A stretch of DNA of 64,000 nucleotides. Source: Sediminibacterium sp. UBA657. GTDB taxonomy: Bacteria > Bacteroidota > Bacteroidia > Chitinophagales > Chitinophagaceae. The notes beneath the pieces are model-generated. The model searched no databases. It was not told the DNA's origin and saw nothing but the letters and a program-made list of their open reading frames with translations. The position numbers were made by a program, and so were the translations under genes. Shown piece by piece: positions 32,009 through 41,481 of the stretch (within the stretch, counting starts at the first letter, position 1; the number at the start of each line of letters is the position of its first letter). The stretch spans positions 1 to 64,000 of the forward strand of contig DBOB01000031.1 of assembly GCA_002299885.1 (NCBI GenBank), written 5' to 3'.

Positions 32009-33106
32009 ATGCAACAAAAAAAAGTACTCATTGCGCCCTTAGACTGGGGGCTTGGTCATGCAACTAGATGCATCCCAATCATTACTGCGTTGCTTGAACT
32101 TGGCTATCATGTAACGGTTGCTACAGATGGACCGCATGCAATTATTTTAAGAGAAGCCTTTCCCAATGTGACTTTCCTAAGATTAAAAGGATATGGTATT
32201 CGTTATTCCAAAAACGCAACAGGTTTTGCATTAAAAATGTTGGTACAGATTCCTCGTATTTTGTACAACATCTTTAGAGAGTTTTGGTGGTTACGTACAA
32301 CAAATCGACAAGCGCATTTTGACTTGATCATTTCTGATAATCGACTTGGGTTTTTTCACTTAAAAACGCCTTCTGTATTTATTACACATCAACTCAACCT
32401 TCAAACCCCTTTTAGTTGGTCAACCAATTTCTTACAATGGGTGCAGTATACTTGGTTTAAACTTTTTTATACCATGGTTTGGGTGCCCGATATGGAAGGC
32501 GACCAAAATCTCTCTGGTATTTTAGGCAATCCAATAAGGAAGCCATCTGTGCCTGTTTGGTATATGAATTGCCTGTCTAGATTAAAGGCCTATGCCACCA
32601 GTCAAACAAATGAACAGCAACCGGCCCACTTATTTTTAGGAATTGTATCTGGACCAGAGCCACAAAGAAGCATTTTTCAGGAAATCTTGTGGGCAGAAGG
32701 CAATCAACTCCATCAGCCTTTTAAATTGATTGCGGGTACGGCCGACCAGGCTAGCAACCAGGCTGTTTCTGAATTTGGTTCAATCGAACCACACTTGGGT
32801 GGGCCCGATTTGGTCAAAGCAATCGAAAACACAAAGTTTATCATTAGCCGAGGTGGCTATACAAGCTTGATGGAACTGATTCCACTCAATAAGCCGCTCA
32901 TTTTAGTGCCCACGCCTGGACAAACAGAACAGGAATACTTAGCAAAAAGATGGCAGGAAAAAGGATGGGCCGTTGTCTATGATCAAACCCAATTTCAACT
33001 TGAAACAGCCTTAAAAGCAGCTGCCAAGTTTAAGTACCAACCCATACCTTTCATACCCTTTACAAAAGAAGCATTGGAAGCAACCTTAAAGCAAGTAAAT
33101 TTGTAG
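32009..33106 (+). CDS. MurG/GT28-like glycosyltransferase family protein
   Basis: This 365-residue GT-B fold protein starts KVLIAPLDWGLGHATRCIPI, the nucleotide-sugar glycosyltransferase pattern seen in MurG and UGT-like enzymes. The C-terminal domain holds FIISRGGYTSLMELIPLNKP and LVPTPGQTEQEYLAKRW, the donor-binding signature. The acceptor is not known; it is distinct from MurG itself. Two bases separate it from mnmH, so the two are translated in one operon with an acyltransferase third. Its TAnnTTTG box is just upstream. Confidence 0.85.
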   Translation: MQQKKVLIAPLDWGLGHATRCIPIITALLELGYHVTVATDGPHAIILREAFPNVTFLRLKGYGIRYSKNATGFALKMLVQIPRILYNIFREFWWLRTTNRQAHFDLIISDNRLGFFHLKTPSVFITHQLNLQTPFSWSTNFLQWVQYTWFKLFYTMVWVPDMEGDQNLSGILGNPIRKPSVPVWYMNCLSRLKAYATSQTNEQQPAHLFLGIVSGPEPQRSIFQEILWAEGNQLHQPFKLIAGTADQASNQAVSEFGSIEPHLGGPDLVKAIENTKFIISRGGYTSLMELIPLNKPLILVPTPGQTEQEYLAKRWQEKGWAVVYDQTQFQLETALKAAAKFKYQPIPFIPFTKEALEATLKQVNL

Positions 33107-33107
33107 T

Positions 33108-34154
33108 ATGGGTGTACAGAAAACAGGTGAAGGGATTTTTGAAAATTTATCTAACTACTTAATCATTGATGTTCGAAGTCCTGATGAGTATGCACATGCG
33201 CATATCCCAAATGCATTTTCGTTGCCACTTTTCACCAACGAAGAACGTGCAGAAATTGGCACTACGTATAAACAACAAAGCAGAGAAGCAGCAATTAAAT
33301 TGGGCCTTCCTTTTTTTGGTAACAAGATGCAAAACATGATTGAGCAAGTGGAAGGATGGGCTGCTAGCTACGAAAAAACAAATGGAAACAAACCAACTAT
33401 TTTAGTACACTGTTGGAGAGGCGGTATGCGAAGTGCAGCCGTTTCTTGGTTATTAGATTTATATGGTTTTAAAACCGAACAGCTTTCTGGCGGCTACAAG
33501 GCCTATCGCAATTGGGTTTTAGCGCAGTTCGAAAAAAATTATTCCATGAAAGTGTTGGGTGGATTCACAGGATCGGGTAAAACAGAAATATTATTACAAT
33601 TACAAAAAAGCAAGATTCCTGTCATTGATTTAGAAGGATTGGCACATCATAAAGGATCTGCATTTGGAGCACTTGGACAACATGAACAAACAAGTCAAGA
33701 ACAATTTGAAAACAATTTAGCGAGCGCTTTATTTCATATTAGCGCAACTCATTCTTATTTTTGGATTGAAGACGAAAGCCAAAGAATAGGAACCAATATG
33801 TTGCCTATTACTTTTTTTAAAAATATCAGAAACAGTATTTGTTATTTTATTGATATTCCTTTTGAATCTCGTTTGCAATTTATTGTAGAAGCTTATGGCA
33901 AGTTTGCAGTAGCTGATTTAATTGCAGCAACTTTAAGAATTCAAAAAAGATTGGGGGGATTAGAGACAAAAACGGCCGTGAATTATTTGGTTGAAAATAA
34001 TGTTGAAGCCGCTTTTTCTATTTTATTAAAATATTATGACAAGGTCTACTTAAAAAATCTTGAAACTGCTGCTATTCCAAAATTCAAAACAGAAAAGATA
34101 GAAGCACCAGAAGTAAATCCTATTCAAAACGCAGGTCTATTCATGCACCTTTAA
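33108..34154 (+). CDS. mnmH: tRNA 2-selenouridine synthase (MnmH/SelU)
   Basis: This 348-residue enzyme converts 2-thiouridine to 2-selenouridine at tRNA position 34 (via S-geranyl-2-thiouridine), using selenophosphate. An N-terminal rhodanese domain holds IDVRSPDEYAHAHIPNA and the active Cys in LVHCWRGGMRS. It is followed by a P-loop domain with GGFTGSGKTEI (about 147-157). It functions with SelD, which is not in the window. It is the middle gene of a glycosyltransferase-mnmH-acyltransferase operon with 1- and 9-bp gaps. Confidence 0.94.
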   Translation: MGVQKTGEGIFENLSNYLIIDVRSPDEYAHAHIPNAFSLPLFTNEERAEIGTTYKQQSREAAIKLGLPFFGNKMQNMIEQVEGWAASYEKTNGNKPTILVHCWRGGMRSAAVSWLLDLYGFKTEQLSGGYKAYRNWVLAQFEKNYSMKVLGGFTGSGKTEILLQLQKSKIPVIDLEGLAHHKGSAFGALGQHEQTSQEQFENNLASALFHISATHSYFWIEDESQRIGTNMLPITFFKNIRNSICYFIDIPFESRLQFIVEAYGKFAVADLIAATLRIQKRLGGLETKTAVNYLVENNVEAAFSILLKYYDKVYLKNLETAAIPKFKTEKIEAPEVNPIQNAGLFMHL

Positions 34155-34163
34155 TTTAATGAT

Positions 34164-34730
34164 ATGTTACAACGATTTTTAGCGTGGTGGTTTTTTACAG
34201 TAAGGGGTTGGAGAACAGAAGGTAATTTTCCTTATGCCCTAAAGCAATCTGTGATCATTGCTGGACCCCATACCCATAGTGTGGATTTTTTTCTTGGTTT
34301 GGCGGTGCGCAAAAAAATGCATTTTGAATTTGTGCAGTTTTTGGGTAAAAAAGAGCTTTTTAACCCCATTACCGGGTGGTTTTTTAGGCTTTTAGGCGGA
34401 CATCCGGTGGATCGACACAAAAAGAACAATATGGTAGAGCAGGTGGTGGCCCTTTATCGCAAAAACGAACGCTTTCATCTTGCCCTTTCCCCAGAAGGCA
34501 CGCGTACAAAAGTCCTTAAATTCAAGACAGGCTTTTACCATATTGCTAAAAACGCAGGGGTGCCTATATTGATGGCTGGCTTTGATTTTGGCAATAGACG
34601 CGTGGTATTTGCAGACCCCTTCTTTACAAGCAATGACGAATCTGCCGATTTACGCTTTATTGTTAATTTTTTTAAACAATTTAAGGGCTATGTTCCTGAA
34701 TATGGCATCACAGACGATATAGTTTGTTAA
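34164..34730 (+). CDS. PlsC-type lysophospholipid acyltransferase (short)
   Basis: This 188-residue acyltransferase has the H-x4-D motif in GPHTHSVDFF (His in HTHSVD), the middle motif GGHPVDRHKK, and the SPEGTRT motif. KFKTGFYHIAKNAGVPI follows. It would acylate a lysophospholipid or related lipid at the inner membrane. No long membrane span is obvious. It is third in the operon after mnmH. Confidence 0.88.
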   Translation: MLQRFLAWWFFTVRGWRTEGNFPYALKQSVIIAGPHTHSVDFFLGLAVRKKMHFEFVQFLGKKELFNPITGWFFRLLGGHPVDRHKKNNMVEQVVALYRKNERFHLALSPEGTRTKVLKFKTGFYHIAKNAGVPILMAGFDFGNRRVVFADPFFTSNDESADLRFIVNFFKQFKGYVPEYGITDDIVC

Positions 34731-34777
34731 AAACAAGTGATTTTTCATTTTTGTTTTATTCCTATGCCGTAGTTTCC

Positions 34778-34785
34778 TATTTTTG
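34778..34785 (+). promoter_or_regulatory. -7 promoter element of the OmpA lipoprotein gene
   Basis: TATTTTTG matches TAnnTTTG, 45 nt before the ATG at 34831. Confidence 0.45.
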
Positions 34786-34830
34786 TCACAGTAATAACTT
34801 GATTATTCATATACTAAAAACAGACTTATC

Positions 34831-35721
34831 ATGAAAAGTAAAATTTTTTTAGCGCTTGCTCTTATAAGCTTAGGTGCTTTCTCTTGCGTTAGCCCTAAAA
34901 AATTACAAGAAGCGGAAACTAAATATGGTCAATTAAACAGCGCATATGCTGACCTTCAAAGTAAATACCGTGAAGCACAAGATGCAACTTCAAAAGCAGT
35001 AAACGATGCAGATAAAATTGCAGCTGAAAGAAAATCTTTAGAAAATCAAATTGTTGATTTAAACAAGCAAATCGACTTCTTAAAAGAAAATAACAATGTA
35101 GTCTTAGGCCAATTAAAAGACATGTCTGTTGTAACAGGTGCACAAGCAGAGAGCATCAAGAAGTCTTTAGAAAATATTGGTGCAAAAGATAATTATATCC
35201 AAGGCTTACAAAGTTCAATAGCGCGTAAAGATTCAATCAATATGAACTTAGTAATGAACTTGAAAGGAGTATTAGGCGACTTGAACGACGAAGACGTAAA
35301 TGTGAAAGTAGATAAGGGCGTTGTATACGTTGACATTTCTGATAAATTATTATTCAAAAGTGGAAGCTTCAACATCACTGACAAGGCTAAAAGCGTATTA
35401 GGTAAAGTAGCTAAAGTATTGGCAGCACAACCATCTATTGAATTTATGGTTGAAGGTCATACAGATTCTAAGCAATTATTAGACAATGGTTCTGTATTAG
35501 AAGACAACTGGGATTTATCTGTAAAGCGTGCAACTACAGTAGTGCGTATTTTACAAGATACTTATGGTTTAGATCCTAAGCGTATGACTGCAGCTGGTAG
35601 AGGTGAATATGCACCAATAGCTGGTAATGATAATGCAGAAAACAGAGCAAAAAACAGAAGAACAAGAATTGTGATCTTACCTCAGTTAGATCAGTTCTTT
35701 AAATTATTAGAAAACAAGTAG
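34831..35721 (+). CDS. OmpA-family outer-membrane lipoprotein
   Basis: This 296-residue lipoprotein has its signal ending GAFSC (Cys 19). A long coiled coil covers about 30-125 (AETKYGQLNSAYADLQSKY, then DADKIAAERKSLENQIVDL). A C-terminal OmpA peptidoglycan-binding domain covers about 170-285, with FMVEGHTDSK, WDLSVKRATTVVRIL and NRRTRIVILP. It probably links the outer membrane to the peptidoglycan. It has its own promoter and a strong terminator, which suits an abundant envelope protein. Confidence 0.95.
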   Translation: MKSKIFLALALISLGAFSCVSPKKLQEAETKYGQLNSAYADLQSKYREAQDATSKAVNDADKIAAERKSLENQIVDLNKQIDFLKENNNVVLGQLKDMSVVTGAQAESIKKSLENIGAKDNYIQGLQSSIARKDSINMNLVMNLKGVLGDLNDEDVNVKVDKGVVYVDISDKLLFKSGSFNITDKAKSVLGKVAKVLAAQPSIEFMVEGHTDSKQLLDNGSVLEDNWDLSVKRATTVVRILQDTYGLDPKRMTAAGRGEYAPIAGNDNAENRAKNRRTRIVILPQLDQFFKLLENK

Positions 35722-35771
35722 TCGTTAGAACAATCTTGTTTTCAAGATTGAACTTTCTTAATCATTTTTCA

Positions 35772-35800
35772 GGGCACCCTTCATCAGGTGCCCTTTTTTT
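35772..35800 (+). terminator. Intrinsic terminator of the OmpA gene
   Basis: GGGCACC/GGTGCCC with an 8-nt loop is followed by seven T, 50 bp after the OmpA-family stop. Confidence 0.93.
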
Positions 35801-35872
35801 GTGACCCTATTTTTAAAAGTTATTTTATTCTTTTTAGTTTTCCACTTGCTTTATAATTGAAGCAAGTAGACG

Positions 35873-35880
35873 TATCTTCG
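35873..35880 (+). promoter_or_regulatory. -7-like element before the UvrD/PcrA gene
   Basis: TATCTTCG, a one-base variant of TAnnTTTG also found before pheS, lies 4 nt before the ATG at 35885. Confidence 0.4.
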
Positions 35881-35884
35881 CAGG

Positions 35885-38218
35885 ATGCAACAAGCGTATT
35901 TAAACGGTTTAAATGAACAACAAAGAGAGGCCGTGCTTCATCTTAAAGGCCCCTTAATGATTATTGCCGGCGCAGGAAGTGGAAAAACAAAAGTATTGAC
36001 TTCCCGTATTGCGCACTTAATGCATAGTGGCGTAGACTCATTTAATATTTTAGCGCTTACATTTACCAATAAGGCCGCAGCAGAAATGAAAGAAAGGGTA
36101 GAAAAAGCCCTTGGGAATACCGAAGCGCGCAATTTATACATTGGCACTTTCCATAGCGTATTTGCGCGCATACTGAGAGCAGAAGCAGCTAAACTGGGAT
36201 ATCCTCAAAGCTTTACTATATATGACACAGATGATTCTAGGTCTGTTTTAAAGCAGGTGATCAATGACATGGGCTTAGACGATAAATTGTATAAACCAAA
36301 TATTGTACACAATCGTATCTCTTCTGCTAAAAACGCTTTAGTGGGTCCAGGCGAATATGCAATGGACAATTTTTTGAAGCAAGAAGATGCAAGGTCTAAT
36401 CGTCCTCAAATTGCAGAAATTTATGCAAGCTATGTAGCGCGTTGTTTTAAAAGTGGTGCAATGGATTTTGATGACTTGCTTTTTAAAATGCATGAACTAT
36501 TACGTGACTTTCCGGAAGTACTTCACAAGTACCAACACAAGTTTAAATATATTTTAATTGATGAGTATCAGGATACCAATCCGGTACAGTATCAAATTGC
36601 AAAATTACTTGCAGCGGTACATGAAAATCTTTGTGTGGTGGGCGACGATGCACAAAGTATTTATAGTTTTCGTGGTGCCACCATCGAAAACATTTTACAG
36701 TTTCAAAAAGATTATGACGATGTAAAATTAGTTAAGCTAGAACAAAATTATAGAAGCAGCAAGTCGATCATCGAGGTAGCTAATTTTGTCATCAAAAATA
36801 ATAAAGGTCAAATTCCAAAAGAACTATGGACCGACAACGAAGAGGGTGATAAAATTAAGTTGGTCCGAACCATGACCGACAACGAGGAAGGAAAGTTTGT
36901 TGCAGATAGTATCCAAGAAAATAAATTAAGAAATCATTTTTACAATAAAGATTTTGCTATTTTATACAGGACCAATGCCCAGTCGAGGTCCTTTGAGGAA
37001 AGCTTAAGAAGAACAGGCATTGCGTATAAGATCTATGGTGGGCTTAGCTTCTATCAAAGAAAGGAGGTGAAAGATTTTATCGCCTATCTCCGAATCATTG
37101 CCAATACAAAAGACGAGGAAGGGTTAAAAAGAATTATCAATTATCCTGTTAGAGGGATTGGTAAAACAACCGTTGAAAAATGTTTGGTATTAGCGAGTGA
37201 ACAAAATATTACTTTTTTTGAAGTACTAGAAAAAGCAAAAGGATTTGGATTTAAAGCAGGCACGCTTAATTCGATCGAAGAGTTTGTGACCATGATCAAG
37301 TATTTTCAAAACCTCTTAACAAAAAACAATGCCTACGACGTGGCTGTGCAAGTTGGTAAGAGTACAAATATGATCAAGGAACTTTTCAATGACAAGTCTA
37401 CCGAAGGATTAGCGCGTTATGAAAACGTACAAGAATTATTGAACTCCATAAAAGAGTGGACAGAAAGTCCTAGCAATGAAGATGGCGAATTAGGAGATAA
37501 AAGTTTAGGATCATATTTACAACAGATCACTTTAATAACCGACGCAGACAACGACACTGGTAACGAAGACACCGTAAAATTAATGACGGTACACGCCGCA
37601 AAAGGTTTGGAGTTTGATTGTGTTTTTGTAGTGGGCTTAGAAGAAACATTATTTCCTAGTGGCATGAGTGTTAATACAAGAGAGGAATTAGAAGAAGAGC
37701 GTAGACTGTTTTATGTTGCTGTAACAAGAGCAAAAAAACATTTATGGTTAAGCTATGCCAACTCGAGGTATCGTTTTGGTCAGCTGGTGCAAAATGACCC
37801 TAGTAGATTTATTGAGGAAATGCCAGAAGAAAAATTAGACAAGTCAAGTGCTGGTGGTGGAGCAAGAAACCAATCTAGTGGTTGGGGCAGCGCCTACGAC
37901 AGAATGCATGGTGGGAATAAGTCGGGCTATAACAAGCCAAGTTCCTCAAGTACTGTCGCAAGTGGTAAGCCAAGCTACTTACCTGTAACGCCTCCAAGCA
38001 CTTTGAATAAAAATCACATTCCTTCCGCCAATTTTGTAGCTGCGGATCCAACTGCTTTAGAAAAGGGCATGAAAGTAGAGCATCAAAAATTTGGTTTCGG
38101 GATCATTAAATCCATTGAAGGCTCGGCACATAACCCAATTGCAAATATCCTTTTTGATGTTAATGGAGAGAAAAAGATCATGCTGAACTATGCTAAATTA
38201 ATGATCATCAATAGCTAA
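35885..38218 (+). CDS. UvrD/PcrA-type ATP-dependent DNA helicase
   Basis: This 777-residue superfamily 1 3'-5' helicase acts in repair and replication restart. Motifs in order are Q-motif (LNEQQREAVLH), I (AGAGSGKTKV), Ia (FTNKAAAEMKERV), II (LIDEYQDTN) and III (VVGDDAQSIYSFRGA). IV (LEQNYRSSKSI), V (MTVHAAKGLEFDCVFVVGLEE) and VI (RRLFYVAVTRAKKHL) complete the set. A Gly/Ser-rich linker (about 660-720) leads to a C-terminal domain similar to the RNA-polymerase-binding PcrA tail (VEHQKFGFGII). The start ATG at 35885 is 4 nt after a -7-like box. Confidence 0.95.
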   Translation: MQQAYLNGLNEQQREAVLHLKGPLMIIAGAGSGKTKVLTSRIAHLMHSGVDSFNILALTFTNKAAAEMKERVEKALGNTEARNLYIGTFHSVFARILRAEAAKLGYPQSFTIYDTDDSRSVLKQVINDMGLDDKLYKPNIVHNRISSAKNALVGPGEYAMDNFLKQEDARSNRPQIAEIYASYVARCFKSGAMDFDDLLFKMHELLRDFPEVLHKYQHKFKYILIDEYQDTNPVQYQIAKLLAAVHENLCVVGDDAQSIYSFRGATIENILQFQKDYDDVKLVKLEQNYRSSKSIIEVANFVIKNNKGQIPKELWTDNEEGDKIKLVRTMTDNEEGKFVADSIQENKLRNHFYNKDFAILYRTNAQSRSFEESLRRTGIAYKIYGGLSFYQRKEVKDFIAYLRIIANTKDEEGLKRIINYPVRGIGKTTVEKCLVLASEQNITFFEVLEKAKGFGFKAGTLNSIEEFVTMIKYFQNLLTKNNAYDVAVQVGKSTNMIKELFNDKSTEGLARYENVQELLNSIKEWTESPSNEDGELGDKSLGSYLQQITLITDADNDTGNEDTVKLMTVHAAKGLEFDCVFVVGLEETLFPSGMSVNTREELEEERRLFYVAVTRAKKHLWLSYANSRYRFGQLVQNDPSRFIEEMPEEKLDKSSAGGGARNQSSGWGSAYDRMHGGNKSGYNKPSSSSTVASGKPSYLPVTPPSTLNKNHIPSANFVAADPTALEKGMKVEHQKFGFGIIKSIEGSAHNPIANILFDVNGEKKIMLNYAKLMIINS

Positions 38219-38332
38219 ATCATTGAGTGCTTTCTATCTAAATTTTATATAACAGGCTGAAATTGGTCTTTCGATATCGGAAAAATAAAGCTTTTATACC
38301 CCTTCTTGGGCTAGCAAGCCACCCAATTTGAT

Positions 38333-38340
38333 TATTTTTG
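38333..38340 (+). promoter_or_regulatory. -7 element deciding the Nfu gene start
   Basis: TATTTTTG matches TAnnTTTG, 23 nt before the ATG at 38364. The longer frame from 38328 includes the promoter, so it is rejected. Confidence 0.5.
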
Positions 38341-38363
38341 TGGCGGATCCAAAAACACAGATT

Positions 38364-38963
38364 ATGATTACAACAGGCAATACCATCGTGAGCATTTATA
38401 CAGAAATGACTCCAAACCCAGAAACAATGAAGTTTGTTGCAAACAAACTATTGTATCCAGGCAAAAGCTTAGATGTCGCAGAAGAAGCTTTGGCTACTGC
38501 TTCTCCATTGGCAAAAGAATTGTTTAGCTTTCCTTTTATCAAGAGTGTTTTTATCGCTAGCAATTTTGTGACGCTTACAAAAACAAATGATACAGAAGAT
38601 TGGCAGGATGTAATTCCTACCATCAAAACTTTCTTGAAAGAATATTTAGAAGCAGGTGGTGTGGTTGTGAATGAAGATGAGGTTGCTAAAATGAAACAAG
38701 AAGCAACCAATGTGGTTTCTGCCGATGACGATGATGTAGTAAAACGTGTGAAAGAATTATTAGAAAACTATGTAAAGCCAGCGGTTGAAATGGATGGCGG
38801 TGCAATACAGTTTAAAAGTTATAACAACGGCATCGTTAATTTAATGTTACAAGGTTCTTGTAGCGGTTGCCCTTCAAGTATGGTCACGCTTAAAGCAGGT
38901 ATCGAAGGCATGATGAAGCGTATGATTCCTGAAGTAAAAGAAGTAGTTGCTGAGGCTGAGTAG
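38364..38963 (+). CDS. NifU/Nfu-family Fe-S cluster scaffold
   Basis: This 199-residue protein has an Nfu N-terminal domain (about 5-90, IYTEMTPNPETMKFVANK) and a C-terminal NifU domain. That domain has the cluster-binding CxxC in LQGSCSGCPSSMVTLK. It carries assembled Fe-S clusters to target enzymes. It stands alone here, without isc or suf genes nearby. The ATG at 38364 is favoured because a -7 box precedes it and the N-terminal domain begins there. Confidence 0.93.
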   Translation: MITTGNTIVSIYTEMTPNPETMKFVANKLLYPGKSLDVAEEALATASPLAKELFSFPFIKSVFIASNFVTLTKTNDTEDWQDVIPTIKTFLKEYLEAGGVVVNEDEVAKMKQEATNVVSADDDDVVKRVKELLENYVKPAVEMDGGAIQFKSYNNGIVNLMLQGSCSGCPSSMVTLKAGIEGMMKRMIPEVKEVVAEAE

Positions 38964-38984
38964 TTGGCTAATTATTTTGTTCCT

Positions 38985-40058
38985 CTATAATTTGTTATAA
39001 AGCGCTCTCAATTTTTCACGCGTCATAATGCTTTCCCAATTAGCGCCCAAAGCATTCTCCCATAAAGGTTTCATGCCTAAGGACACATTGATCATTGCAT
39101 CAAATTGTTCTTCTGATAAATTCGTACAGATCCCGACAGGAATATCAATATTGTTTTTAGCCACCATGTGCTTGAATTCTTTTACACCAGCTGGATAATA
39201 TTCTTCCAAATGATTCATCACGATACAGTTACCAATACCGTGCTTGGTGCCTAATAAATAACTTAAGCCATAACTTACTGCGTGCGCTACACCCACTTGG
39301 CTGTATGCAATACTCATTCCACCTGCATAAGAAGCCATCATCAATTGATCATCGCATTCGTCGTCCCAGGTATTTTTTTCTACAAACACTTTTCTACAAA
39401 GCTCAAGCGCTTTTTCTCCGTAGCTCTTACTAAACTCATTTAAGAAAGTCCCTTCTAAACTTTCAATGCAATGTATATAACAATCCATCCCTGTATAAAA
39501 ACGTTGATTTGCAGGCGCGTCCTTTGTTAATTCTGGATCCAATACAATTTGATCAAATGGAGTAAAGTCAGAATTCATTCCTAGTTTACGTGTTGGTCCA
39601 GTAAGTACAGTTGTACGACTTACTTCTGCTCCCGTTCCGCTTAAGGTAGGTATGCCCACTTTATAAACACCTGCTTGTTTTACTAAATCCCATCCTTGGT
39701 AATCTGCAGAAGAACCCGGATTGGTCATCATCAATGCAACTGCTTTAGCTAAGTCCATTGTAGAGCCTCCGCCAATTCCAATAATTCCACTTACTTCACC
39801 GAACTCGGCTTTTAGACTTGCAGCCAACGCATCTACCTGTGTCGTCTTTGGTTCATAAGTTACATCTACAAAAACAATTTTGTCTTTGCCTCTTAATGGC
39901 ACCCTATTTGCTAAAGGCTTTCCTTCAAAATAATGATCTAAAAAAAATATCATTGGAAAATCGCCCTTTCTTCTTGGCGCGATGATTTCATCTAATTGAT
40001 TAAAGGAGCCACGTCCATACACCACATAATCAACCATTTTAAAATTACGAAACTGCAT
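38985..40058 (-). CDS. Group III iron-containing alcohol dehydrogenase, KdnB-like
   Basis: This 357-residue iron-dependent dehydrogenase has GIGGGSTMDLAKA for the cofactor and PTLSGTGAEVSRT. The metal ligands are the Asp in TGMDCYIH, the His in CIESLE context, HAVSYGLSYLL and GTKHGIGN. The full-length pattern, with an N-terminal QFRNFKMVDYVVYGRGSF, resembles KdnB, the Kdo 8-oxidase of 8-amino-Kdo (Kdo8N) synthesis in Shewanella. The nearby kdsB gene supports that reading, but the aminotransferase KdnA is not in the window. If wrong, it is an alcohol dehydrogenase of unknown substrate. It has its own promoter (40079-40086). Confidence 0.82.
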   Translation of the reverse strand: MQFRNFKMVDYVVYGRGSFNQLDEIIAPRRKGDFPMIFFLDHYFEGKPLANRVPLRGKDKIVFVDVTYEPKTTQVDALAASLKAEFGEVSGIIGIGGGSTMDLAKAVALMMTNPGSSADYQGWDLVKQAGVYKVGIPTLSGTGAEVSRTTVLTGPTRKLGMNSDFTPFDQIVLDPELTKDAPANQRFYTGMDCYIHCIESLEGTFLNEFSKSYGEKALELCRKVFVEKNTWDDECDDQLMMASYAGGMSIAYSQVGVAHAVSYGLSYLLGTKHGIGNCIVMNHLEEYYPAGVKEFKHMVAKNNIDIPVGICTNLSEEQFDAMINVSLGMKPLWENALGANWESIMTREKLRALYNKL

Positions 40059-40078
40059 AATTATTTTTTTACTCGTTT

Positions 40079-40086
40079 CAAAGTTA
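40079..40086 (-). promoter_or_regulatory. -7 promoter element of the KdnB-like gene
   Basis: The minus-strand sequence TAACTTTG matches TAnnTTTG, 20 nt before the ATG at 40058. It lies just downstream of the terminator of the sugar-porter gene, so the KdnB-like gene is a separate unit. Confidence 0.5.
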
Positions 40087-40099
40087 CAATCTTATTCAT

Positions 40100-40127
40100 A
40101 AAAAAGCGACCCGTTGGAGTCGCTTTT
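40100..40127 (-). terminator. Intrinsic terminator of the kdsB-sugar porter operon
   Basis: On the minus strand AAAAGCGAC/GTCGCTTTT forms a 9-bp stem (8-nt loop), followed by a T-run. It lies directly after the MFS sugar porter stop at 40131. Confidence 0.85.
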
Positions 40128-40130
40128 AGT

Positions 40131-41477
40131 TTACTGTGCTAATTTCTTTTGTAGTTCCTCTAAGGATACGCCTTTTGTTTCTGGCACTTTAGTTAAAATC
40201 CAAACTAATTGTAATGCCATCATCACGGTAAAGAAAGCAAATATAGGCCAAGGGTTGTCTTTGAAGATCCCGCTTTCGCTATCCAAAAATACAGGTGTGA
40301 CCAAAGTTATAAGCGCTGCAAATACCCAGTGGATGCTAGCTCCAAAGGCTTGACCCTTGGCTCTTATTTGAGTAGGAAAAATTTCTGATATCAACACCCA
40401 AATAACTGCACCCTGTCCAATTGCATGTGCTGCTATAAATAATAATAAAAAGCTAAGCATAAACTCGGGTGCGCTATGATTAATAAAACCATAAGCCACC
40501 ATGGATAAACTTATAATGTATCCAAACGATCCAATAATTAATAAAGTCTTACGACCAATGCGGTCTATTAACCAAAGACCCACAAATGTAAATACCAAGT
40601 TCATTAAACCTAAAGAGATTGAGCTTAATAAAGAATTGTTTTTTGCAAAACCTGCTTCCTCTAAAATTCTTGGCGCATAATATAAAAGAAAGTTGATGCC
40701 CGATGCCTGATTAAAAAAAGCAACAAAAAAAGCAATAGATAGTATTTTGCTGTGGTGTTTTGTAAACAACTGAATACTGCCTTGCGCTTTTTCTTCTTCA
40801 TAGGCAGTGCTTATTTCTTGAATCGTTTCATCTATATTTTCCACACCCACAATAGCTAAGTTTGCTCTTGTGCCCGCCTCGTCGTTTTTAACAGAAAATA
40901 ACCATCTTGGACTTTCTGGCAAACCAAGTGTCATTAAAGTATAAATGATAGAAGGAATTAATAATACAGCCAACATCCAACGCCAGTCATTATCTCCGCC
41001 AACACCAGCTAAAAAATAATTAGACAAGTAAGCAATTAAAATACCAAAGACAATATTGAATTGGTACATGCCTACTAATTTTCCTCTATTATTTTTATTT
41101 GAAATTTCAGAAATATAGGTTGGTGCTGCTACAGAAGATACACCAATAGCAATGCCTCCAATTAATCTAAAGAATGAAAAAGTATAAGGGTCTTGTGCCA
41201 ATGCAGAACCGATAGCGGATGCAATAAACATAATACCTAACCATATCAATACTTTTTTACGACCATATTTTTCTGTGGGAGCGCCCGCAAATACAGACCC
41301 TATAACGGTTCCCCATAATGCCATGGACATAATAAAAAATCCATGAAACAACGGTGTGGTATGCCAAAGTTCTTGAATAGGCTTGTCTGCGCCTGAAATC
41401 ACCACCATGTCAAAGCCAAAAATAAATCCTGCTAAAGCGGCTACGACAGTTGATTGAAATAATTTTCCTTTGTTCAT
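40131..41477 (-). CDS. MFS sugar porter (XylE/GLUT type)
   Basis: This 448-residue twelve-span transporter of the sugar porter family shows EKYGRKKVL (loop 2-3), FFRLIGGIAIGVSS, and GLPESPRWLF after span 6. RIGRKT lies in loop 8-9 and PETKGVSLEELQ at the end. These are the hallmark sugar-porter motifs. Substrates in the family include xylose, arabinose and galactose, and the one used here is unknown. It starts 4 bp after kdsB, so the two are co-transcribed, and it ends at a strong terminator. Confidence 0.92.
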   Translation of the reverse strand: MNKGKLFQSTVVAALAGFIFGFDMVVISGADKPIQELWHTTPLFHGFFIMSMALWGTVIGSVFAGAPTEKYGRKKVLIWLGIMFIASAIGSALAQDPYTFSFFRLIGGIAIGVSSVAAPTYISEISNKNNRGKLVGMYQFNIVFGILIAYLSNYFLAGVGGDNDWRWMLAVLLIPSIIYTLMTLGLPESPRWLFSVKNDEAGTRANLAIVGVENIDETIQEISTAYEEEKAQGSIQLFTKHHSKILSIAFFVAFFNQASGINFLLYYAPRILEEAGFAKNNSLLSSISLGLMNLVFTFVGLWLIDRIGRKTLLIIGSFGYIISLSMVAYGFINHSAPEFMLSFLLLFIAAHAIGQGAVIWVLISEIFPTQIRAKGQAFGASIHWVFAALITLVTPVFLDSESGIFKDNPWPIFAFFTVMMALQLVWILTKVPETKGVSLEELQKKLAQ

Positions 41478-41481
41478 GCGT

